From Meandrina meandrites (Eukaryota; Cnidaria; Anthozoa; Scleractinia; Meandrinidae): 64,000 nucleotides of DNA. Under the pieces are notes generated by a model. That model was not told the DNA's origin and did not search any database. It saw nothing but the letters and a program-made list of their open reading frames with translations. Each line of letters starts with the position of its first letter. The stretch's first letter is position 1. Below are positions 25,601-37,600 of the stretch, piece after piece. The position numbers and the translations under genes were made by a program. Location: the NCBI GenBank assembly GCA_963693305.1, contig OY855913.1:9862701-9926700 (forward strand), in the 5' to 3' direction.

Positions 25601-28600
25601 GCGGACGAGAAAGGAGCTGGCGTAAGTACTGGAGAGCGTGAGCAACAGTATTCTTGGAAATCTTAGATTTCACGGCCTCGATGTCTCTTTTAACGTCTTC
25701 CATGACATCTGGGGCTGGCTGGGGAAACGGAATAGGAAAAAGTGAGCCAAGCGGGACCCAACAAGAATGGCGTGGATGAAAAAGGAAATAATGACATGTT
25801 TTGTAACGAATTCGCAAAGCAAGTAATAAGGACTAACACGTGGGAATACAAAACGTGTAAAAAACGATACGACAGAAGGATAAAAGAAAAAATTCCCGTA
25901 AATATGCATAACACATACCAGCACTGAAGATGCGAGATTTTGTTGAACTTGAAAATAAAAGTTGAAAACATTGATTCCTAAAAAGTGTACGCTACGTATA
26001 CAAAGACGCTGAAAATGACCACGGGTTCAATAACCTCCCGGTAAAAACGTATAAAGGCACTGAAAAACGTATCGAACCAATAAAATAAAAAACAGGCGCG
26101 GTAGTGGAAACACATCTGAATTTCTCTCACATATACGTTACATAGGCCTAGGTGCTAAATAATTGCACGGACGCGAAAAAATCACACAACTCTACCCAAC
26201 ATAACGATGCATTGAAAGCGGCAAATTACCCAAATGCTAAACAAAACACAGATGCTAAAAAACGCCCACGAAATCTAAACTTCTGCCAAATATACGTGGC
26301 ACAGACGCGAAGAGTGCGAAAGATATAGAAAATTTCTCTCAAATATACGTTACATGGGCACCAAAAAACTCCAACGTAATCTAATCTTTCTCAAATATAC
26401 GTTGCACAGACGCTAATAAACGCCAACGTAATATAGATTTCTATAAAAAAATATACGTTGCACAGAGGCTATATAGCGCCAAAGAAATAATTTCTTTCAA
26501 ATGTACGTTGCACAGACGCTAAAAACGCCAACGTAATCTAATTTCTATCAAATGCAGCTGCACAGACGCTGAAAGCGCCAACATAATCTAATTTAATCAA
26601 ATGTACGTTGCACAGACGCTAAAAGCGCCAACGTAAACTCATTCCTATATAATGTACGTTGCACAAACGCTAAAAGCGCCAACGTAATCTCATTTCTATC
26701 AAATGTACGTTGCAAAGACGCTAAAAGCGCCAACGTAGTCTATTCTATAATATGTACGTTGCACAGACGCTAAAAGCGCCAACGTAATCTAAATTCTCCA
26801 CGTAATCCAATTTCCCAAATATACTAAAGAGAGACGCAACTTGCGAAAGAAAACCCTTGAAAAAGAAAGGGGAAATAGGTGAAAAATATAGTTACCTCAA
26901 CTGGCGGCGCTGGCGCAGGTTCAGGAACTACAGCCGGAGCTGGGGCAAGAGCTGCCAAAGCTTCACCATCGGGTGGAACTGGGAGAGCCATGCTTCCAAA
27001 AGATAAGCAGCTTCAGTGACGCTGGCAAAAAACTTGACGCTGAAAAACTTGACGGAACCGTTCCGTCGAGTGGATTTGCGAAAAGACAGCGAATTAAGCC
27101 ACGCGGGGTGAATAAAAGGCCATGTGGATCTCTCTGGGAACATCTACGACCAATAGGGAGTTGGCAACGAAAGCACGTAGTTATCTATAAGAGTGAAAAG
27201 GCACGCCGCGGCTTTTACGCGAATGAGAATAGTTGAATGGTTTTCAGTTCTGATCGGCTGGCTTCGTTATTTTCTTGTTTCTGATTGGTCCACGGCAGCG
27301 GGTTAAGATATATTTTATCCCGCAAAATACGCCGTAATGCCCGATGAAATTATAATACTGTTATTTCGTGAACGATTGTATTAACGAACATGTTCGTCTC
27401 AATTGTCAGGCATCTTTGTCCAAATGTTTCATTGTTTCTGCTTTATATATTGCTGCTCATACTTCTTACAAATAGTCGTTGTCTCAAAGAGCCCTTTGTT
27501 TCTAAAAAGCGCGGGCGCCCCTATGGCAATAAGCGCTCCTATAGTGTAAACAGCCCTACACCAACAAGCCCCGATTCTGTTTGAATAACATCGCTATTAG
27601 AGATCACATCCGTTTTTCATTCTCTTCTGGATTTCTCGCATCATCCTTACAAAAGTGAGAGGGGAGAGCCAAGATGGACGGCAGCGTTTACGAGTAGTCC
27701 GCCCTGTTAACTCTCCGCATCGTAAATAAATGGCTGATAAGTTAAGCGAAAGCGATGGAAGTCCGCTTATCATTGGAGGAAAGCGAGGCGAAAGACCAAG
27801 TAGTAGCAGTTCTCCTGAAATCCCTCCAAATAAAAATGCAAAGACCACAGAGCACATGGCCGAACACGCTGATCTGTCGAGTATCTGGATCGCACTGAAC
27901 ACCATACAACGAAACACCGACGAGCTTCTTAAAGAGAACAGAGCTTTACGCAATCAATACGAAGAACTGCAGAAGTCGCTAGAGTTTCACATTGGAAAAC
28001 TGGAAAGCTTAGAAACGGAAAACAACAAGCTGAAAAAAGAAGTGAGCTCGCTTAAAAAAGCAGTTCGTGAGGCAGAAGATGAAATTGCCGACTTAAACGA
28101 CGATCTAGATGGTGTTAAAAGCGACCTGGGCTCCGCTATAAATCAAATAGATGATCTGGAACAATACACACGAAAACACAATCTCGAAATTCACGGCATT
28201 CCTGAGTCTTCGGAAGAAAATCTTGCCGACAAGATCATTAAGCTTGGGAAGGTTCTCAATGTACATATTGCCAACAGTGACATCGACATCTGTCATAGAA
28301 TGGCTACACGAAGACCTAACGGCGGTCCAAGGCCAATCATAGTACGATTCAAGTCATATAGAGCCAAAGGTGAACTCTACAAAGCCAAGAAACACCTAAA
28401 GTCAGTAAGTTTAAGCAACTATTTCCATAATGCAGAAGCTGTTTACATTAATGAGAACTTAACTAACTATAGACGTGAACTGTTCGCTAAAGTCAGAAAA
28501 TTTAAAAAGAACAACAACTGGCATAGTGCCTGGACTATTGATGGCAAAATTTTCGTCAGGAAGTCCCAAAGCGACCAGGTACAGAGAGTATATGAAGACG

Positions 28601-31600
28601 ATGATTTGAACAATTTTCGTTAAATTGCAACTAAATATTTTTTCCCTCCCCCATACATAATATAACATGTAACATTATCTATGCGCCCCCTTCAAATCTT
28701 CGCTTCCCTTTCGCCCACTAATTATTGTAATTTTGCGGAGAGTTTTGTAGGAGGGTTTTGTTTCTCTTCACCATGCCTTTAAATAATGGCACCTTTTCCC
28801 TTCTATACAAAAAGCTGCTTCGCAGCTTAATTAGTGTTTCTATTATGTTAAGTGTTAGTTGTCATGCATTTCTTATACTTGTTATGATTTATATTCACCT
28901 TACTCAGTCTATTGTAAACTATAGTCAGCGTACCATCCGCATAAAGAATTTCCATCGTAAGGCGCTAAACGCTATTGATCGCTTGCAACCACGTGACAAG
29001 GCGGCCATGTTGGTGGTCAAAACAATAAAAAACTTTTTCGCAGAATTTGCATGATAAAAAAGTTTAGTTCCCAGCGGAGGAAAACGCTTTGTTGTTGTCC
29101 CCCAGCATGGCTGCCGTGACGTCAGTTGCAAGCCAGCAATCGCAACGTTGCAAGCTGTGGTACATGAAATTATTTTAGAAAGAAATTCATAAACCTGGTG
29201 AGTATATGGCCTTAAACGCCGTTTCTCTTAATGCAAGAGGCCTCAACAAATCTATCAAAAGAAGAAAACTTTTCCGGTGGCTCCATATTAGAAAATTTGA
29301 TGTTATTTTTCTGCAAGAGACGTACAGCGATGCTAGCTCGGAAGATTTTTGGCGAGCAGAATGGGGAGGCGACATTTTCTTCGCGCACGGCTCAAAACAC
29401 AGTAGAGGTGTAATGATTCTTTTCAGACCCTCGCTATGTAAACAGGTGCTGAATGTTACTGCAGATAAAAACGGCAGATTTATTATTGTAAACACTACCG
29501 TCAATGAAGATGAATTGTGCCTTATTAATATTTATGCACCAAACGACCAAAACCAGCAAATTACATTCTATCGGAAGATAACTGATTCCATTCGTAGCTG
29601 CCAAACCGACAAAATTCTTATTGGTGGAGACTTTAACTGCCCACTGTCCGCTTCAGATAAATTCGGAGGTAAAGACATCCAATCTAAAAAAAGTGTAGTA
29701 CAATCGATAAACGAACTCCGTAACAACTTTGACCTTGTCGATTCTTGGCGAGAGCAACATCCACGTGATATACAGTTTACGTGGAGAAATAGCTCTGGGA
29801 AAATCAAATGTAGGCTTGATTTTTGGCTCATCTCGAAACATCTATTATGCCTGGTTACGAAAACCGACATCTCCGCTTATTATGACTCAGATCACTCCCC
29901 TGTCACCATCTCGATTAAACCTGAAGACAAATCAAAGGCCCTTTGGGCTGTCTCGTGTCAGTCAAAAATAGATTAAAATATACTTTACTAAATAGTTATT
30001 ATAAAAGTAAATGTTTTGCTAGGCTTGTATGTTATTTACGCTTGCAATATTTACAGGGAGTTCATTAAAGACTTTCGCGCCACTAAAAAAATAGGTGTTC
30101 TAAGAAAATTTACCATATCCGGGGATAGGGAAAGCAGAGACGGGGGAACATTTTGCTGGGATAATATTTAGTCTTCTTTTTCCATTCGCGGGAAATAAAA
30201 ATGGCGAACAAGCGGGAAAACAAAATGACAGAACACATATTATTTATGATTTTAAACAAAAAACGTCCGTCCTCTCTATTTCCGACGCAAACTCAACGCA
30301 AGAGGAATTGAGCGTTACTCGAAGCACTCGTCCCCTACTTCACCTCCTTGCGCCGACGTTTTGCGCTGTTTTCCATTTCTTTTGTTATTTATTGCCCGTT
30401 TTTAACGATCAAAGAACAATATTAGAAGATAGAGTATTTCATACATGTTTCTTGTGACGAAAACGCTGAAAATAGAAATGCCGACATGTTTGTAACGAAC
30501 GTTTTACACATACCCAGGCAAATAGCATTCCCAAGGTAAATAACACCAAGGTAAACTCACCGCGGGAATACGTTACCGAGGTGTTTGCGGTCAGACACTT
30601 AGCACTTTACCAAGGTCAATTTTTCATACTGTTTTCGGCGCGAAATGCGAAAATGGGTAATTCGAGAGTGCTTGCTTAGCATCCTCTCGCTTTTATTATT
30701 TATACTCTTTCGACAGTCTTCTACTGCTTTGTTATGTCAGTATTTCAGACAGCGAAGAAATAGAAGGCGAAGACTCCGTTTATATAGATCTCTTTGTTGG
30801 ATTTTTCTAAACCTTGAGATGAAATAGAAATACATATAAGAAAACGCACTAGAGATCTTCCTTGACCAGTGTTGTATTTAAACGCCAAATTTCCAAAAAA
30901 AAATTGCATTTACTTACAAATCAGCAAGCCATCAAGCCATGATTCTAAGAAAGACCACGTTTTTGCTGCCTTGAACACGCAAAGTTGACCTCAGGAAATC
31001 TAAACCTCACGCCATTATATTTAATTTCAAATTTCTCTGTTTATTTTATTTGCTTATCTTTAAAGTTTGCCTCGCGATTGGTCATTTTATCTTGGGGTAC
31101 TTGGAAAACCAACCTATTTGCCTCGGTAACTTTCATGAGCGATTCTTTTGTTCTTTTTCACACCGCCATAAATTTACCTTGGGGGAACATATTGCTGAGA
31201 TAAGTTTTAGTCTTTTTTTTTTCATAAGCGGGAAATAAAAATGGCGAACAGGCCATGAAAATGACAAAACACCCGGGAAAACAAAATTACAAAGCACGCG
31301 GAAAAACAAAATGACAGAGCACATATTATTTATGATATTTACCAAAAAAACGTCCTCTCTATTTGTGAGTTTCCCGAGGTAAAGAGCCCTTTTACCATAT
31401 TAAAAGGACGATGTGTAACCGCAACTATATAAATTTGACACACTACACTATTAACCTATTCCGTACTTGAAAGCCTACACCGCTACACAGATCAAGCAAT
31501 TTGTTCCAGTCAAATGTTGTTAATTACATTTTATGCAGTTACGAAAAAACTTTCCGTAAAGATTCTCGCATCGCGACTGCATAAAAACACAAAATCCCGC

Positions 31601-34600
31601 TCCGGCTCTTTCTTGAAATTCCCGCTTACCGCTCCTGTTTTCAGCTCCCATCCCGGCCGAATATCACCACATCTTCTTATCTGGGTTTCTTAGCGTGAGG
31701 TCTGTCTTTGACCTCGTTAAAGGGCAACTCTTGGGAAATTTACCCCGATTTTTATGTGGACTTTCACACGAAGTGTGAAAATCCACATATTGCGATCGTG
31801 CAGTTTTCCCGATTGGGACGGCACTTTCCGTGATAACTCGTCTCAGCCCTTTCGGAAGCTTTCGAGGGTGTTCGGAGAATCCGAAGTTTTGGAGCCAAGA
31901 GTCAATGCAAAATTGGCGAGACGTCACAAAGAAAGCATCACACAAGCTAAATACTTGAATTTCATTAATCGAAACCTAAAATTTGTCAAGTGCAACGAGC
32001 AGCAGCAAGTGCAACGAGCAGTGTCAAAGATGCCAGTGGTATACGTGCACATCAAAAGAAAAAAGTGGTGGCGGCTTTCATATCTGCACGGCGTTCGACT
32101 GAACTGCGGGCAAAGGTCACGCTATTTTTCACACTTTTCGCGCTGTCTGTTGTGTTCGACTGGACGTCAGTTGCTGTGTTCGCTTGATTAGCATATAACT
32201 GAAAATCGTTGAAAAGCATTATTTAGCAGATATCTAGATATTTATTGTTTTGTTTCAGCTTTGCCACACAGAATCTTTAGAATAGAAGAATGGATACACA
32301 ACGAGTCAAAACAAAACAAGTTCACTAATCAAGTTGTTTTCCCGGGGCTTTCCCGCAATTATTATTTTCTTGGATTTCTCGCAAGTTAAATTTGAATAAC
32401 GCAATCTGACTGATGTCGAATTCAAAACTGCTGGTAAAAAGTTAGTGTGAATAGCATAAAACTTATTTTGAACCGAAAAATGTATGTATTGAAACCGTGC
32501 GAAAACTAAATTAAGCTTACTGATTGAAAATGTGTCGTTCGCGAATCGCCGACTCCACTCGAAAATTAATTCAAGAACGATGATAATTTTAGGTTGAAAA
32601 GAGTATTCATTTGCCTCCTTGTATCAAGAGATTATTAGTGAAATCTTGCTAAAAGGCGATAAAAGCCATTCCGGAAAAGTTGTATATGAAAACAACGCAA
32701 TGAAAGAAAATCAATTAATTAATGAGTTTAGCTGTTGTTTACACAAGCGTTCAGATGAAATGCCAAGGCAAACGAAGACAATCTACATACTTCGCAAAAT
32801 ATTTCTTTATGAATGGACTGAAATCAGTATCCCCGATTTCTAGTGGTAAGATTTTGTTTTTGTTCTTAATAAATAATTTTCTTGTCCTTATCCATTTAAA
32901 GACCTAATTTGTCCATTTCCCGTGAACCCCCCCCCCCCCCCCCCCCGCCAAGAGACTGCAAATATGAATGGAACGGATATGCTCATCGTGTCCCTTAGGT
33001 GTAGATTACGGATTTCGATTTCCAACAGAAATCTTCTTTTGGTTTTAAGGACAGATTGTCAATGTTTTCATTCATTTAAAGTGACTCTCTTTTTAAATGT
33101 CTGTGTTCTCTGTGTTTTTAGATGGTGGGGGTCTAAAAAAAGTTGAGCCACGCCTAGACTGCCATCCTTTACGGGAAAAGTAAAACTCAAAAGAGCAAAT
33201 AGCAAAATCTCAAATTATAGAGCTGTTTAATTCCATGATATATTTTTAATGTGAAAAGAAGTTCTCTTCAAACAAAGTTTCAGGCCTAACACTTCTCTGT
33301 TTTTAAGACACAGATAACTGAAAGTGGCTTTGCGGTCCCGAAAAGTTTTTACTTTTTCACCTAGTATCAACCTTGCTGTATTGTGTGAAATGTATCCTTC
33401 ACGGGGGTAGAATAGTAGATCAAATTTTCCGACGAACATCCCCGTCCTTTTCATGTAACCATATAGAGATACTGTCGGGTCTTGTCCCAGGTTTTCCGCT
33501 TCTCTGACACAGTTTAAATAAATTGGACTGCATTTCAATGTTTGAGGCGATCTTCAGGGTAAATTGCAAGGTGTGTTCCTCAAAACGAGAAGGAAGTTTT
33601 TCTTTCACGATCATAAGAAAACTTGATTGATAAGCTTTTTCATCATCTCGAGTTTCAAGTGACTGCCAACTCATAACTGACTGATACTTAGTCTTGCCTA
33701 CAGTCCAGCTCACAGAGCGCGAAGCGCGAGAGCGCCGGGGACTACTGCCAAACTGGAAACGAGAAGCAAACGACTTTAAGAAGGTCTAACCGATACTGTA
33801 CATTGGCTCATTCAATCATTCATTATCAAAAACAAATGGAAGTCCACATATGTACGCATTGCGGACCCACTTTTATTTTATTTTTTCTATAAGTTGTTTA
33901 TAGCAACAGGAATCTTTAGAAGGTAAAATTTTTTAGATATCGGCCAAAATGAATTTACTACGAATTTTCTTTTACGCCAATTTGGCGGCCATTTTGAAAA
34001 CGTTCGGATTTTGGTACGTCACGTGATGCTACGTCACAGGTGTGGAAGGCAGATTTGCTTTTGCTTCTGATAAGAGGAAAACAGGCCAAGCTTCTCTTCA
34101 TAAATGAGAATGACAAGGAGAGAAAGACCCTATGCTGTTCAATGATGTCCAAGATTAAAAAAAGGTAGTGCTTCAGTGCTTAAATATGAAAGGAAATAAA
34201 CTTAAAAAGAGTAAATCATGTGTTTGTGAAACGAAACAAATCCGTCAGATTGATCGGCCTGCTAAGGTCAGCAAATGTACATAGCTTTATAATACGATGC
34301 ATCCTCTCTTGCACCATATCGTGATAAAGATGCCTTTTGTCTGGAGTAGATAGTAAATTGAAAAGGGTCTGCGAGTGCTGACTCCCATAATTTGTCAGAA
34401 ATCTCTTCATTTATGAGCAGGAATACTGAGCCTCTATATGTCCTATATGTAAGCGAAATCCACGCGTTCGGAAACAGACCGATATATTTTGATTCTGTTG
34501 TTGAGAAATTTGTAGCCACCCTCAGATTTCTCCTGCTGTTACTTGGCAAAATAGAAAGCAATTCCCACCGGCAAATGTAGTGTTTCTTTGAAGTATATGC

Positions 34601-37600
34601 CTTCGAAAGGCGCGCGTGATTTGCGTGCGGGTCAGTACTACGCAATAAGAAGCCACTACCCCACACGCTAGCAGAGGCGCTCTCGCGGGATATAAAATTA
34701 TGCGAAGAAATGGGGAATCAAATATATAACAATATCCGGATAACTAAGAGAAGAAGTGTTGCGTGGACTACTTGTTCTGTGATTCCTTTTGAGAAACAAT
34801 TGTTGTAAATTAGGCAACCTGGGGTGTAGCATGAAACCCGGGTATGAAAGCGTGTCACGCTCTTTCCCTTCACCCTCCCTAGCCTGACCACGAAAGAGTT
34901 TCGTGTGCAGATTCGAGCAGATGTCAGTTGACGAGATAACTAAAGGAAAACATGCCAAAAGTTGTAAGACACAAAGAGCGCAACGACCATTTCAAATGCA
35001 AACCATGAATTAAAACGCAAGCAAACGCGAAAGTAATAAGGAGCCAAACACAGCACAATTTTCGTGGGGGTGCTTTTCGCAAAAAGATGAGAAATTGCAA
35101 AATAAAAACATGACAACTTAATTATACCGATAAATATAAAATCACGTACTGCAGGGTCGAGTAATAGTCCCGGTGGCAGTAATCAGTTTACAAAAACATT
35201 CTGCAGTTTTACGCATATAAGCACGTCGAACAACCTTGAACAAAGTTTCCTCGAGGCAAGTTGTTTCAACTACAGAAAGCGCAAACTCCCTTCTCCCAAC
35301 AAAAGAAGTGAAGAGACCCAGCAGAGTTTTGTCCACATTTAACTGCAAGCCTGAGTATGTTCTAGATAAAATCTCCCGCAGAATTTCAAGCATTATAGTC
35401 TAGTTTCGGTAGCTGGCATTTCGCCGGCAGAATTCTTCGTTTTCGAGCAGAATTTAGAAAAATCGGTAACACAAAGGAGACAAAGAATTTAACTTGCGTT
35501 TCTGTATTTGCAGTATTTGCAAGCTTTCAAACGCACAAGATAGATAATGTACATTGTGATAACTGTGATAAACATGAGCAAAAATATTTGAAGACCGAAT
35601 ATAAACAACAAAATGCAGCAAACAGTTTGGTTGTATAAAAGCATGTTTAATTACGCTTCTCGCGTACATGCAAATAATAACAAGGCTTTTCAGGTTTGAC
35701 TTAGCTCACAAACAACTGGCCGAGGTAATAGAGAAAGAAACTGTACATTTAGGACTTCAATTCACTCACCATTCGTCGCCGTCGGTGGTGAGGAGGTTCG
35801 ATATTTTACTCCCTTTCTCTGTCTCGCTGTGTTTCCCTGGAGGCTCAAAACGCCAGGGTTGAAATACCATAGAAGGTTCTTAATCATCCCCTGACATATC
35901 CCCTCCTATAGCTCTCTAAAAATCAGTGGAGTCGCTAGCAGAAGTTGAGCTCTCACTGCAAGAATTTGAGTCAGCCATGTTCGTGACTTGTTGCGGTTCC
36001 ACACCTGTGACGTATCACATCTCGTGATCATAATCGAAGCATTCATGGCGAAATGTCACAAAAGCGGTAAAATACGAAGTTTTAAGTTAAAATTAACCGG
36101 TAAAAAAGCTTCTGAATTCAAATTTTTTGCTTCCTGTGTAATTTTTGAAACATTCGGAAGCTTTTACTGAAATATAGTTTTCTAGCCAAGAGTTGCCCTT
36201 TAACTTTTGAGATGTTTGTAAGATAAGTCAAGCTTAAGGCTTTTTTTAGCCCCCTAATGCAGCCGACTTAAAATGATTTTATCTCAGCGTACTGATAAAC
36301 ATTTCTCGATGATCACCAATTCTACTGGAAAGAAGCATCCCATCACCTCAGTCTTCAGTTGCAAGAGATGTCGAAGTACTTGCTACGGCAAACACAAAAC
36401 GAAAAACCTCGCGTTAAGTCTGCTGACTCAGGACTGAGAAAGAAACGCACGAACTTCTTGAAGCGTGGGCCCCCAAATTCAGTAAGCTGTGGGGAGTTTC
36501 ACAACAACAAAAATAAAAATCTGGAACGATATCTATTCTTCGTATAAAGAAAGGTGTCCAGAAAGCCAGAGAATGCTACAGCAGGTGAAGAAACGGCAGC
36601 AGAATCTAGAGTACGAGTTCAAGCAGCGATCTCGCTCGACTGGAGAAGATGGAATTCAGAAAATTAAAGAAGGCTTCCCCTATTTCAACATCCTGAGTAA
36701 AGAAAGGCGAGAAAGTACGACTCCACACTGGCATGCAGAGTTCTTTTATTGAAATGTGTGAAAAGAGTATGGAACAGGACAACGCAAGATTTGATCAGCT
36801 GAAATGTTCCGTGACGCCCAGAGCAGGCAAATGGAACAAACAAACGCCATAGTTGACATTTTTAAAGATTTAGCATCAAAATAATTGTCTTTATCTAATC
36901 GTTTATCTTCTGTTATTGAAACGATACATACAATTGTTGTGCAAAACTCACGTAGCAATCATAGTCTTTTTTAGGATGCTCGTTTTTTGTCCAACCTTTT
37001 TCAACGCAATTCTCCAACGAACTTTCAACATGCCAAATGCTCGTTCCACTACAGATAGTAGTGCACCGAACTTTAGGTTTTAAACTTTCTCTGCTCCTGA
37101 GTCAGGCGTCCTCTGTCCGGCTAGGGTTTCACTAGCCAGTTCGTTAGTGAATAGGCACTGTCGCCAGCTAAAAGGGGCCTTATTTCTGTTCCATTTATAT
37201 TGCCTGTTGGACCACTAAGAATTTGCGTTCGCTGCAAGTTCATAAATCAAACACTCTTTCCTAATTGTCTCAATCATTCCATTTAAAAAATGTACAAAAA
37301 TTTCATCTAATAAAACTGCTCAAATTTAAAAACATCTCTTTCACTGCTTCACATTCTTCGCCGTGATTTTCCCTTAAATTAAAGTTCAATTCTGTTCAAC
37401 TAAAAAGCCATTTACAATGAACACTCCCAACCGACAAACGATTACAATGAACCAGCAGAAAAGCAAAAAACTTTCAATGCAGCAATATTTTTGAACTCCT
37501 ACTTATAAATAAAAATTATTTGTTCTTTCACAACGCGCGCACGCGCGCACAAAATCCGGCGGCCTCACAAAGCAAATCTTGACATGGCGGGAAAAATATT

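Larger units (their letters stand above)
20576..27233 (-). mobile_element. Ngaro/PAT-type tyrosine-recombinase retrotransposon
   Basis: A 6.66-kb element read on the minus strand in the order A1 (27233-27043), spliced gag, RT-RNase H, tyrosine recombinase, B1, A2, B2. The split direct repeats A1 ... B1-A2-B2 and the gag-RT-RH-YR order are hallmarks of Ngaro and PAT-like members of the DIRS superfamily, which integrate through a circular intermediate using the recombinase and leave no target duplication. All three genes are open over long stretches and both repeat pairs are nearly identical, which suggests recent activity. It lies in SLC13-like intron 3 in the same orientation as the host gene. 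No methyltransferase or hydrolase frame was seen. Confidence 0.9.

Noticed and set aside
26130..26810. CRISPR-like array
   Set aside because: The ~60-bp units are contiguous and degenerate with no unique spacers, and the sequence is eukaryotic. It is a minisatellite inside a retrotransposon intron.
20716..27233. LTR retrotransposon (Gypsy/Copia) interpretation of the 191-bp direct repeats
   Set aside because: There is no integrase or protease. The element has a tyrosine recombinase and the second A copy lies between two B copies, the Ngaro/PAT layout.
34216..34666. 64- and 132-codon minus-strand frames in Harbinger copy 1, also seen in copy 2
   Set aside because: They are preserved only because the two copies are nearly identical. 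No transposase or other motif could be matched, so no function is assigned.
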